Assembly: GCA_903921605.1 (NCBI GenBank)
Contig: CAIXQV010000991.1
Coordinates: forward strand, 1-64,000
DNA from: an uncultured Planctomycetaceae bacterium
GTDB taxonomy: Bacteria > Planctomycetota > Planctomycetia > Planctomycetales > Planctomycetaceae
Direction of reading: 5' to 3'
DNA: 64,000 nucleotides
Both the position numbers and the translations under genes were made by a program. The stretch's first letter is position 1; the number at the start of each line of letters is the position of its first letter. The notes under the pieces were generated by a model, which worked only from the letters and a program-made list of their open reading frames with translations, ran no database searches and had not been told where the DNA came from. Shown piece after piece: positions 28,059 to 36,606 of this stretch.

Positions 28059-28709
28059 ATGACGATCTTCATTCTGGATCTGGACAACACGCTCTTCGAT
28101 ACTCGGTCTATTCCTGCCGAGCTTACCGATCGTCTGCATTCTCGCCTGCGACAAGCGAATGCAGAGTGTCATGCCGTGTCTTCAGAAGTTCTGGAGCAAG
28201 CAATCAGCGACACATGGTATGCTCCCTTCTCGGTAGTGTGCGAACGCTACTCACTGCCCCGGACTTTCCTGGCCATGTGGAACGAATGGCAGGAAACAGT
28301 ATCCTTCGACCAGCCGCTTGTCCCCTATCCGGATGTGGTGAGTTCGCTTCGAATACTTCGCAATCAGGGACATCTGCTTTGCCTGTTGACCTCCGGCGAA
28401 CGAAGATTCCAGCAAGCCAAAATCGAAGCCCTGAGAATCACTCCGTTCTTTGATGAAATTCACATCGACGCTGTCGACGAATTCTGTCCGGGAAAAGCAG
28501 CGATCATCTCGGGCCTGCTTATATCAAGGAACTGGAATCGCAAAGATCTGCTGATCGTCGGCGACAGTGCAACCAACGAGATCGATGCCGGCTTACGTCT
28601 GGGTATCTCGACGATTCAGATCCTGCGTCCAGGGGTTGTTGCCACCGATCTGGCTGATCGTCACATCCATTCGCTGCTTGAGCTGTGTCACGACACCGCG
28701 TCTCATTGA
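28059..28709 (+). CDS. HAD-superfamily hydrolase
   Basis: 216 residues from ATG at 28059. Motif I is LDLDNTLFDT with both catalytic aspartates. Motif II is the Ser in LLTSGERRF, motif III a Lys in the segment around FCPGKAA, and motif IV the aspartates in IVGDSATNEIDAG. The cap is of the helical (subclass I) type. Such enzymes dephosphorylate small metabolites (phosphoglycolate phosphatase-like or pyrimidine nucleotidase-like); the substrate cannot be told. It lies 14 bases after the barrel gene and is probably co-transcribed with it, although a functional link is not obvious. Confidence 0.9.
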   Translation: MTIFILDLDNTLFDTRSIPAELTDRLHSRLRQANAECHAVSSEVLEQAISDTWYAPFSVVCERYSLPRTFLAMWNEWQETVSFDQPLVPYPDVVSSLRILRNQGHLLCLLTSGERRFQQAKIEALRITPFFDEIHIDAVDEFCPGKAAIISGLLISRNWNRKDLLIVGDSATNEIDAGLRLGISTIQILRPGVVATDLADRHIHSLLELCHDTASH

Positions 28710-28875
28710 GACAAAGCCACCTAGAGATCATGTACCCCGTGTGAATCCAGTGACGCAGTGGTTTCAAGCGGAATGCCAGAAGCACTGGTGCATCGCTTGA
28801 CGTCCCGCAAAGGTTGACGACACTTCCTGAGATTGACGGCTTGCCGAGAGCTAACGTGAATTTGGAGGTGCTGGT

Positions 28876-30114
28876 ATGTGCATGCGATATTTGAGTGTCT
28901 GTATCTGTCTGCTTTTGAACATGTCGTCAGGAATCGCCGGAGACTGGACTCAATGGCGCGGCCCAAACCATAACAACGTCGCTGCTGCTGGACAGACCGT
29001 TCCTGCTGAGTGGAGTGAGTCGAAAAATATTGTATGGAAAGCCAGTGTGCCCGGCCGTGGTCATGCGTCGCCCACTATCGTCGGAAACAGTGTCTTTCTG
29101 AGCACGGCCATAGAGGCAACTCAGACCCAAAGCGTTATTGCATACGATCGCACCAATGGTAAGCAACTCTGGGTGACGGACATCAGTAAAGGTGGCTTCC
29201 CGCCGATCCATCCTAAGAACACACACGGATCATCCACAATCGCGTCAGACGGCAAGTTTATCTTCGCTACCTTCAGCCACCACGAAAAAGTCGAGGCAGT
29301 GGCATTGAGTCTGGCTGGAAAGATTATCTGGCGTAAAGACATCGGTGGTTTTCGTCCTGAAGCCTACGAGTATGGATATGCAGCATCGCCAACTATTCAC
29401 AAGGACGCGCTGATCGTATCCGGGGATAGCGACACAGTGGCATGGGTCAAAGCCGTGAAGCTGTCGAACGGCGAGCTGATCTGGGAACAGCAACGTCCGA
29501 AATTCCTCAACTGGTCTTCTCCGATTGTGGCAAATATCGGCAGCCGTGATCAATTGCTGCTGAGCGGTCTGCACATGATCGCTTCTTACGATCCCGCGAC
29601 CGGAAAACCACTATGGAAAACCGAATGTCTCACTATGGCCACGTGCGGAACATGTGTGTGGGAAGGCGACTTGATCTTTGCCAGTGGAGGCTACCCGGAT
29701 CCGGAAACTGTTGCCGTTAAAGCAGATGGATCCGGGGTTGTCTGGTCGAATAAAGTGAAGTGTTATGAACAGTCAATGGTGGTGCACAAGGGTTATCTCT
29801 TTGCATTCAGCGACGCCGGGATTGTCCATTGCTGGGACGCAAAGACCGGCCGCGAAATGTGGAAACACCGTTTACAGGGCCCTGTCTCTTCATCTCCCCT
29901 CGTCGTTGGAAACACCATTTTTGCGACTAATGAAGCCGGGACCACCTGGGCGTTCGAAGCAAACCCACAGAAGTATGTTGAGGTTGCAAAGAATCAGCTT
30001 GGAACCTCCGGCTTCGCATCACTGACAGCCGTCGACGGAATGCTGTTTATCAGAACTTCATCGGGAGACGGTTCAGATCGCAAGGAATCACTATACTGCA
30101 TCGGAAAGAAGTGA
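28876..30114 (+). CDS. PQQ-like beta-propeller protein
   Basis: 412 residues. The start is supported by GGAGGTG six bases upstream. A signal peptide (about 1-22) precedes WTQWRGPNHNNVAAAG, the typical opening of planctomycete PQQ-like proteins. Repeated blades with a Trp-Gly-type docking pattern follow (for example YDRTNGKQLWVTD, LSLAGKIIWRKD, YDPATGKPLWKTE, WDAKTGREMWKHR), consistent with an eight-bladed propeller. Despite the name, there are no residues I can identify as PQQ ligands, so it is probably a scaffold or ligand-binding protein in the periplasm. It is monocistronic. Confidence 0.9.
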   Translation: MCMRYLSVCICLLLNMSSGIAGDWTQWRGPNHNNVAAAGQTVPAEWSESKNIVWKASVPGRGHASPTIVGNSVFLSTAIEATQTQSVIAYDRTNGKQLWVTDISKGGFPPIHPKNTHGSSTIASDGKFIFATFSHHEKVEAVALSLAGKIIWRKDIGGFRPEAYEYGYAASPTIHKDALIVSGDSDTVAWVKAVKLSNGELIWEQQRPKFLNWSSPIVANIGSRDQLLLSGLHMIASYDPATGKPLWKTECLTMATCGTCVWEGDLIFASGGYPDPETVAVKADGSGVVWSNKVKCYEQSMVVHKGYLFAFSDAGIVHCWDAKTGREMWKHRLQGPVSSSPLVVGNTIFATNEAGTTWAFEANPQKYVEVAKNQLGTSGFASLTAVDGMLFIRTSSGDGSDRKESLYCIGKK

Positions 30115-30186
30115 TTTGGCGTCCTCCGACAGCGACACGCCCGCTGTAGAACCATCCAATGATAAATCCGCGGAGCACTTTCTCAG

Positions 30187-31296
30187 ATGCCTCTCCATCA
30201 GCCTGACGTTCTGATCATGGGAGGCGGGGTAATCGGATTAACCACGGCACTATGTCTCGCAGACAAAGGCCTGTCAATCAGTCTTCTGGATCGACAGTCT
30301 ACGGGACAAGAAGCATCCTGGGCCGGTGCAGGAATGTTGCCACCGGGCAACCTTCAGAATGCAACAACACCAGAGGCTCGACTTAGATCCTATAGTCACA
30401 GCCTTTGGGCTGGCTTCAGTCAAAGGCTGCTGGAACAGACGGGAATCGACAACGGATACAGAGTCTGCGGAGCGGTTAATGTTTTCAATAAGGATGAAGG
30501 CAACCTGTTGATGGCTCAGAGCCAGGCCTGGACTGATGAAGGGGTACGTTTCCATTTGCTAACAAGCAATGAGGCTATTCAATATGTCCCGGATCTGAAT
30601 CCTGCGTTTGAGTCGACGGTTTACCTTCCCGATTTTGCTCAGGTCCGGAATCCACGTCATCTTCAGGCACTGCGGGCGGCGTGTCTGCAAAAAGGTGTCG
30701 AGATTGTCGAACATGTGAGCGAAGTTAATCTCGTCGCGGCCGACAATCGAATCGTACAGGCTCGACTGCCAAATCGCATCCTCTCCTTCGCCACCCTCTG
30801 TGTCACTGCCGGCTCATGGTCGACATCGATTCTCCAATCTCTGGGAGTTGAAATCCCTGTCCGACCAATCCGTGGTCAGATTGTTCAGTTGCAATTGAAT
30901 AAACTTCCATTCAACTGCGTCATCGAGCATGGTCGGCAGTATCTTGTGCCAAGACAGGATGGATTGATTCTGGTTGGATCGACACAAGAGGATGTTGGAT
31001 TCGAAAAGAAGAATACGGCCGAGGGCATTGCACAACTGCTGGAGTTCGCGGTATCGCTCGTTCCGACATTACGACATGCAGAAGTTGTGCGATGCTGGTC
31101 CGGACTTCGCCCGGCATCGCCGGATGAACTCCCCGCACTTGGAGCAGTACCGGGACTCTCAAACGTATTTGTCGGAGCCGGGCACTTCCGTTCGGGCTTG
31201 CAAATGTCGCCGGGCACTGCTGCGATTCTTGCGGATGTGATTTGCGGAAGTGAAACGGTTATTTCCATGGAAGGCTTGGCGGCCGATCGCTTTTAG
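30187..31296 (+). CDS. thiO: Glycine oxidase ThiO-like FAD enzyme
   Basis: 369 residues, D-amino-acid-oxidase family fold. The N-terminal FAD site is DVLIMGGGVIGLTTALCLADKG, followed by EASWAGAGMLPPG, the form typical of ThiO. The C-terminus has CWSGLRPASPDELPALG and GHFRSGLQMSPGTA, where the Arg binds the substrate carboxylate. ThiO oxidises glycine to iminoglycine, the glycine-derived part of the thiazole of thiamine in aerobic bacteria. No other thiamine gene is near, so another D- or N-alkyl amino acid oxidase is not excluded. It lies between the PQQ-like gene and dtd, with gaps of 72 and 95 bases. Confidence 0.85.
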   Translation: MPLHQPDVLIMGGGVIGLTTALCLADKGLSISLLDRQSTGQEASWAGAGMLPPGNLQNATTPEARLRSYSHSLWAGFSQRLLEQTGIDNGYRVCGAVNVFNKDEGNLLMAQSQAWTDEGVRFHLLTSNEAIQYVPDLNPAFESTVYLPDFAQVRNPRHLQALRAACLQKGVEIVEHVSEVNLVAADNRIVQARLPNRILSFATLCVTAGSWSTSILQSLGVEIPVRPIRGQIVQLQLNKLPFNCVIEHGRQYLVPRQDGLILVGSTQEDVGFEKKNTAEGIAQLLEFAVSLVPTLRHAEVVRCWSGLRPASPDELPALGAVPGLSNVFVGAGHFRSGLQMSPGTAAILADVICGSETVISMEGLAADRF

Positions 31297-31391
31297 TCAA
31301 CCCGGAGCCCGCAAGTCGCCACAGCCTCCCGAACTTCCCCTTTGCGTCCTGTTAATCCTTCTTCCAGCCCGGCACGGGAATCCTCGCCCCA

Positions 31392-31841
31392 ATGAGAGCA
31401 GTCATTCAACGAGTCTCCGAGGCGTCTGTCACTGTGGATCAAACTGTCGTTGGCATCATAGAACGCGGCTTTTTGGTTCTGGTGGGAGTGGCCGATCCAG
31501 ACGAGGAAAAGGATGCGTTTTGGATCGCAGAGAAAGTGGCTGGGCTAAGAGTCTTTGAAGACTCTGATGGAAAAATGAATCTCTCGCTGGCAGATGTTAA
31601 GGGGGCCGTACTGCTCGTCAGCCAGTTCACTCTGTTTGGAGACTGCAGAAAAGGACGCCGACCAAGTTTTGTGGAGGCCGCGCGGCCCGAAAAGGCACGA
31701 GTTCTCTATGAGAAACTGGCAGACAACTTGCGCCAACTAGGGCTCACTGTTGAAACAGGCACTTTTCAGGCCCAAATGGAGGTCAGGCTACTCAATGATG
31801 GTCCGGTGACTCTGCTTCTCGACAGCCGAAAACTGTTTTGA
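31392..31841 (+). CDS. dtd: D-aminoacyl-tRNA deacylase
   Basis: 149 residues, the normal size of DTD. It hydrolyses D-amino acids (and glycine from tRNA-Ala) from tRNA, protecting translation. The two hallmark motifs are intact: SQFTLFGD and NDGPVT (family NxGPVT with the cis Gly-Pro that excludes L-amino acids). The N-terminus [16 protein letters not shown] is also conserved. Cytoplasmic. The cvpA-like gene follows after 82 bases on the same strand. Confidence 0.97.
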   Translation: MRAVIQRVSEASVTVDQTVVGIIERGFLVLVGVADPDEEKDAFWIAEKVAGLRVFEDSDGKMNLSLADVKGAVLLVSQFTLFGDCRKGRRPSFVEAARPEKARVLYEKLADNLRQLGLTVETGTFQAQMEVRLLNDGPVTLLLDSRKLF

Positions 31842-31923
31842 ACCGGACCGGTCTTTTCCTAAAAACCCTGATCCTTCTATACTCCGCGGCCCAGAGTATT
31901 CCGGGAAGTCAGGGAAGACGGGA

Positions 31924-33180
31924 ATGAACTCACACCAGATCGTCGACATCGTTGTTCTTGCCGTGCTTCTGTATTGCATGGTCAAGGGGGCGTCGCGCGG
32001 ACTGCTGTCGCAACTTGCCTGGGTGATAGCACTTCTTCTGTGCTTCAAGTTCTCTGGCACTCTCGCTCCAGCCATCGAACCAATGATCGGTGTCGCGCCG
32101 CCCCTGAAACAGTGGATTGCGATGCTTGTGGTCTATGTTGGGCTCTGCGGTGTTTCATTCGTGGCCGCCGGAATGCTCAGCAGCTGGATGGAGAAAGCTC
32201 GAGTCATAGATTTTGACAAACACCTGGGTGGAGTCCTTGGACTCATCAAAGGCGTGATCATCTGCATGACAGGGCTGTTTTTTGCCATAACCATGTCAGA
32301 GCCCATGCGTCTGATCGTAAGCAAAACGTACTCTGGCCTGGCAACCGCTCATATTCTTAACTTGTCGCAGCATGTCATACCGATGCTCCCGGAGCATACC
32401 GTACCGACAGTCCAGAACGTGATTGACGAGTTTAATCGCCGGCTGCAGCCAGTCGGTGACGACCTGAATGGTGCCACCCCATCCGACGCGGATACATTTG
32501 GCGATGGCACTTTCGCGGGGCCAAACGGGGCCAATGATGACTTTGACCTTTCAAAGTACTTCCCTGACCCGGGTACAGGCACTGACTCTCCGAAGAACCA
32601 GCCCCGAGATCGAGATGAAACAATCGCCTCTCCATCCCTGCAGGATCTGCTAAGCCGAGTGCCGGCACAATTGCGTCGCGAACTCACTCAGCAGGCGATG
32701 GATTCACTTCGAAACTCATCCCCCGAAGAAAAGCAACGCTTGCTGGAAAGACTGGGAACGGGGCTGCCAGAAAATGCGGGGGGAGTCCTAGACGATTTTC
32801 TTCGACAAAGAACTGAAACAGGGGGGCAGGGGGCAAGTTCTGAATCCCGACCCTCGGCAAGACTAGGAAAAGCAGAAACTACCCTGCTCAGTGAGATCGC
32901 GGGCATCTACAGTCGAAGAGACGACGTTATGGCGAATACGAAGCGATATCTGGCGGGCGTCCCCAGCATCGTTCAGCGGCGAGTTCTCGAAGATTGGCAT
33001 GCGGACGCAATTGGGCTGAACTCAGACCCGGATCCATCGACCGACGTCAACACTCGACTCGACGACCGGATTGTGAGACAACTCTCCAAGGCTGGAATCT
33101 CGATGGATCGGCTGGATCGCGACCTGCGGAACCGACTTAGTGATGCTGTTGACACCTCGAACAGCTACGGCAGGAATTAG
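31924..33180 (+). CDS. CvpA-family membrane protein
   Basis: 418 residues. Four predicted membrane segments in the first 140 residues match the CvpA family (VDIVVLAVLLYCMVKGASRGLLSQLAW, then LKQWIAMLVVYVG and the GGVLGLIKGVIIC segment). The C-terminal two thirds are soluble, polar and charged, with low-complexity stretches and no named domain; ordinary CvpA proteins are about 160 residues, so this large cytoplasmic or periplasmic extension is unusual but common in planctomycetes. CvpA proteins are tied to envelope homeostasis; the mechanism is unknown. GGGA lies close to the start. Confidence 0.8.
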   Translation: MNSHQIVDIVVLAVLLYCMVKGASRGLLSQLAWVIALLLCFKFSGTLAPAIEPMIGVAPPLKQWIAMLVVYVGLCGVSFVAAGMLSSWMEKARVIDFDKHLGGVLGLIKGVIICMTGLFFAITMSEPMRLIVSKTYSGLATAHILNLSQHVIPMLPEHTVPTVQNVIDEFNRRLQPVGDDLNGATPSDADTFGDGTFAGPNGANDDFDLSKYFPDPGTGTDSPKNQPRDRDETIASPSLQDLLSRVPAQLRRELTQQAMDSLRNSSPEEKQRLLERLGTGLPENAGGVLDDFLRQRTETGGQGASSESRPSARLGKAETTLLSEIAGIYSRRDDVMANTKRYLAGVPSIVQRRVLEDWHADAIGLNSDPDPSTDVNTRLDDRIVRQLSKAGISMDRLDRDLRNRLSDAVDTSNSYGRN

Positions 33181-33598
33181 ATGAGGTCATCAGTGCAGCA
33201 ATCGCAAGGATGATTCTTTTCGCCCATTGGAAAACAGCCGTTTTTCTGTATTAACTTCACATAACGGACATTATCGGACGTTGAATGTGGTTGTTTTCTG
33301 CTCTCGAGTTGTCTGGACCCCGGGTTTCTCGGGCAGGCTTTGTGCGACATTATCACTGCTCAGCAAGGCTGAGGTAGATCGCTCAAGCGAGATCGCAATC
33401 AGTTTGGCTCGGGGAACAAAACCGCCAGCTTTGACGACCGGTCACCCTGCCCGCTTGAGGTCAGCGCGAGGTTGGGTTCCGGAAACCCTTGGAGAAACCG
33501 CGAGGATCCGAAGCACGGCAGCTGACCAGTAAGGCATTAACCCGGATTGCGACTTTGCCATCCATCACGCTGGTTATGGTGCGAGAAGAAACCAATGG
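33181..33598. other. Convergent intergenic region
   Basis: Between the CvpA-like gene and accA, which converge. No gene, strong hairpin or T-tract terminator recognised; an open frame at 33227-33532 has no ribosome binding site or motif. Confidence 0.4.
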
Positions 33599-34567
33599 CT
33601 AAACGGGTCCATTCTCATGAAAGACGCCGATGCGACGATATCTCTGGTAGCGGCGTTCCAGTAGCTGTGCACTCGACAGCGACTCAAGGCTTTGAAGTGA
33701 TTCGATTAACCGGCTCTTGAGCGTTGTAGCCATCTTAAAATGATCCCTGTGCGCACCGCCAAGCGGCTCTGGAACAACCTCATCGACAACGCCCAACTCG
33801 ACCAGGTCTTTGCTCGTAAACCGCAAGGCCCGCGCGGCCTTGTCAGCGTGCCTCGAACTCTTCCAGAGGATTCCCGCACATCCTTCGGGGCTGATCACGG
33901 AGTAATACGCGAATTCGAGAACGGCAACATGGTCGCCCATCCCGATACCAAGCGCTCCTCCTGAGCCACCTTCTCCAATCACCACACAGATAATCGGGAC
34001 CTCCAGCGTCGACATGTCTCGCAGGTTGACCGCAATATTGTAGGCTTGGCCTCGCTCCTCAGCTCCGATTCCGGGATAGGCGCCTGGAGTGTCGATCAGG
34101 CAGATAATTGGGAGTCCAAATCGGCTGGCCATTTCCATCTTTTGCATGGCTTTCCGGTAGCCCTCGGGGTGAGCGCAACCATAGCAGCATTCAGTCCGCT
34201 CCTTCAGGTTTCGCCCTTTCTGATGACCTACAAACATGACCTTCCGGCCAGCCAACCGAGCAAACCCGGTGATAAGTGCTCGATCGTCACCAAAAGCCTT
34301 GTCCCCATGCAACTCGACAAATTCATCGAACACGAGTTCCAGATAATCTGGCGTTTGAGGACGATCCGGATGGCGCGAAACCTGAACAGTCTGCCAAGGA
34401 TCGAGATTTGAGTAACGCTCGCGCGTCATCTGTGTGAGCTCGACTCGCATCCTCCGCATGCTCTCTTTTTCGGCTGGCGAGGGATCGGGCTGAGATTCGA
34501 GCTTTAAGAGGCGCTCTTCAAGTTCGTAGAGTGGCTTTTCGAAAGACAATTGATGCAGCACAGCCAT
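33599..34567 (-). CDS. accA: Acetyl-CoA carboxylase carboxyltransferase subunit alpha
   Basis: 322 residues from the ATG at 34567, chosen because family members start just before LSFEKPLYELEERL; a longer frame reaches 34654. It forms with AccD the heterotetramer that moves CO2 from carboxybiotin to acetyl-CoA, the first step of fatty acid synthesis. Conserved motifs include GHQKGRNLKER, YRKAMQKMEMASRFGLPIICLIDTPGAYPGIGAEERGQ and IGEGGSGGALGIGMGD. It stands alone; accD, accB and accC are not in the window. Confidence 0.96.
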   Translation of the reverse strand: MAVLHQLSFEKPLYELEERLLKLESQPDPSPAEKESMRRMRVELTQMTRERYSNLDPWQTVQVSRHPDRPQTPDYLELVFDEFVELHGDKAFGDDRALITGFARLAGRKVMFVGHQKGRNLKERTECCYGCAHPEGYRKAMQKMEMASRFGLPIICLIDTPGAYPGIGAEERGQAYNIAVNLRDMSTLEVPIICVVIGEGGSGGALGIGMGDHVAVLEFAYYSVISPEGCAGILWKSSRHADKAARALRFTSKDLVELGVVDEVVPEPLGGAHRDHFKMATTLKSRLIESLQSLESLSSAQLLERRYQRYRRIGVFHENGPV

Positions 34568-34733
34568 GAATACAACCATTCCCGCAGTGAGAACCCCAAG
34601 ATTGACGCCATCCATCGAGGCGGCCGGCGAGGAGTTTAGGGAATTTGCCGCCACATGAGAATGCTAATGAATTTGACGAAGAGCAAGGCCGGGAATCATG
34701 GTGATTAACGGTGAAATGCGGCGATCGAGAAAC

Positions 34734-36221
34734 CTACGAGATATCGGGAAGGTCTGTCATAAAGTCAAGATCTTCCACGACTTCCGGCGGTGACGACTTT
34801 GCCGATCTGCGGTCCAATGGAAGTTGCACATTCTTTACGCCGTTCTCTTTTGGTGGAGTGGCAGCAGGCTGCCCTGTGGGGCCTCCTGCCGGGGTTGGCT
34901 GCGAACTGGCATTTGAAATCGCAGAACTCGGCTGAGACTGCGGCATTCCCTGAGGACTCATTGGCTGTGGGACCGCCATTCCAGGAGGAAATGGCTGCTG
35001 CATCATTGGCTGCTGCATCATTGGGACTTGGGGTATCATCGGTTGCTGCATCATTCCCGGATACATCATTCCTGGCATTCCCTGTGGCGGCATCCCGTAC
35101 GGCATTTGAGGGACCATGCCGGGCATCATGGCAGGCATCATAGGCATGGCAGCAGGTTGTGGTTGTGCTGCAGGGGCCACATTTTTCCCGGCCCCAATCT
35201 TTTTCACAGCTTCCATTTCACCAATCGGTGCAGTCATCCGCTTACCCTTCGTGGGCTTTGCCGGAGCCGCGATCCCGCGAGAAACACGGTCGGCATCTGC
35301 GCGACTATCAAGTCGCTTGTCGACACTCAAGCTCTCATTTGCCTTCGCCTCCTTTACTTTGCGTTCAAACAGTTCGAACGGATCCTCCTTAAAGCACTTC
35401 ACGTTGCGAAGCGCAGACATAACTTCGCGCATTTCCGCATAGCGATCTTTAGGTTTCTTAGACAGCATTCTAAGGATTACGGCATCCAGCTCAGGCGTCA
35501 CATTAGGATTAGCAAGAGAGGGCGGGGCAGGCGATTCACTGATATGTTTTTTGAGGAGATCGCTAGGGCTCATCCCCGCAAATGGTGGATTTCCAGTGAC
35601 AACTTCATAAAACGTCACCCCTAAACTATAAATGTCAGACTGTGCAGTCGGGGGGTTCTTTAGGATAATCTCAGGTGCAATATAAGTGCGTGTTCCCATA
35701 ATTGCCTTTTGCTTGCCAGAGAGCAACTTCATCAGGCCCGTGGCTAGTTTCGTCGACAGGGAAAAGTCGATCACCCTTACTTCACCCGTCTTATTAACAA
35801 GAATATTATCGGGCTTAATATCGCGATGTAGCCAGCCCTTTTCATTCATGTGAACCAGAGCCTGACACACCGCTTCGGCAATTTTTTTGAATCGACTCTG
35901 TGTCTCTGCCAGATTTGCTGAGATCTGGGCTTTCAAGCTGGGAGCACGAAAGTAATCCATAATGTAGAAACCGTGGTCCCGGTTCACCTCGAGCTTATGC
36001 AATCGCACAAGATTTGGATGCTCAAACGTCGATCCAACCTTGTATTCGTGCTTGAGAACAGCCTTGGCTTCCGGATCCTTAAATGCATCCGGCAGGAGCA
36101 GTTTCATGGCGAATGGAGTGGTCGCTCCCTGCTGCGCAACTTCCCAAATCTGAGTCGAAGCGCCGCTTGCGACACAGTTCTTCAGTTCGTATCCCCCGAC
36201 AACGTTCTGATTTTCGCTCAT
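34734..36221 (-). CDS. Hanks-type serine/threonine protein kinase with Met/Pro/Gln-rich tail
   Basis: 495 residues from the ATG at 36221, which follows GGAGAG at ideal spacing; the frame extends upstream to 36419 without support. The kinase domain spans about 10-270: ATP lysine K40 (FAMK), catalytic HRDIKPDN (D134), GTRTYIAPEI and SDIYSLGVTFYE. The glycine loop is degenerate (ASGAST) and DFG is DFS (D152). From about residue 300 there is a basic linker and a Met/Pro/Gln-rich stretch made of MMQQP- and MPGM-like repeats. No membrane segment is predicted, so it is probably soluble. Targets unknown. Planctomycetes encode many such kinases. Confidence 0.93.
   Translation of the reverse strand: MSENQNVVGGYELKNCVASGASTQIWEVAQQGATTPFAMKLLLPDAFKDPEAKAVLKHEYKVGSTFEHPNLVRLHKLEVNRDHGFYIMDYFRAPSLKAQISANLAETQSRFKKIAEAVCQALVHMNEKGWLHRDIKPDNILVNKTGEVRVIDFSLSTKLATGLMKLLSGKQKAIMGTRTYIAPEIILKNPPTAQSDIYSLGVTFYEVVTGNPPFAGMSPSDLLKKHISESPAPPSLANPNVTPELDAVILRMLSKKPKDRYAEMREVMSALRNVKCFKEDPFELFERKVKEAKANESLSVDKRLDSRADADRVSRGIAAPAKPTKGKRMTAPIGEMEAVKKIGAGKNVAPAAQPQPAAMPMMPAMMPGMVPQMPYGMPPQGMPGMMYPGMMQQPMIPQVPMMQQPMMQQPFPPGMAVPQPMSPQGMPQSQPSSAISNASSQPTPAGGPTGQPAATPPKENGVKNVQLPLDRRSAKSSPPEVVEDLDFMTDLPDIS
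34978..35165 (-). repeat. Met/Pro/Gln codon repeats in the kinase tail
   Basis: Imperfect tandem units on the minus strand encode MMQQP and MPGM-like peptides; on the plus strand they show as recurring ggctgctgcatcattgg and similar. A site for slippage and length variation between strains. Confidence 0.6.
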
Positions 36222-36606
36222 AGATCTCTCCGGGTCTGGCGCGACCGATAGATGAACAGCTGTGACTTTTGTCACGGAGCCTGCCGGGATCATAGAAAAC
36301 CACCCCGATTTCTGCGACTTCACCGGCAAAAGTCCAGTATACCCGTGACCAGCGAGGCAGTTGGAAGTCGAAAATAGCAACATGTGGCTCCCATTCAGGA
36401 AGTCCCACAAAAACCACAACTTAAAGTCCTGCCGGGCTTCTGAATTGTGGTTCCTGCTTTGATCTGAGATATTTCCCGACTTGCGAATTTGTCTCCGATG
36501 TCCGTTTTGACTGTGGGTCGCAACAGCTTGTTGCGATTTGGCTTCAATTGATCGCCCAATTTGGTTGAGGTCATCACCTTACCGCTGCGTATGAAGGCCC
36601 GGTTTG
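36222..36606. promoter_or_regulatory. Divergent intergenic region with inverted repeat
   Basis: Between the kinase gene and the redoxin-like gene. A perfect 8-bp inverted repeat TCGCAACA-gct-TGTTGCGA at 36518-36536 lies 70 bases upstream of the ATG at 36607 and is a plausible operator or leader hairpin. A TTGACT at 36507-36512 has no matching -10. Confidence 0.45.

Noticed and set aside
33227..33532. 101-codon plus frame between the cvpA-like gene and accA
   Set aside because: No start signal and Arg/Thr-rich composition.
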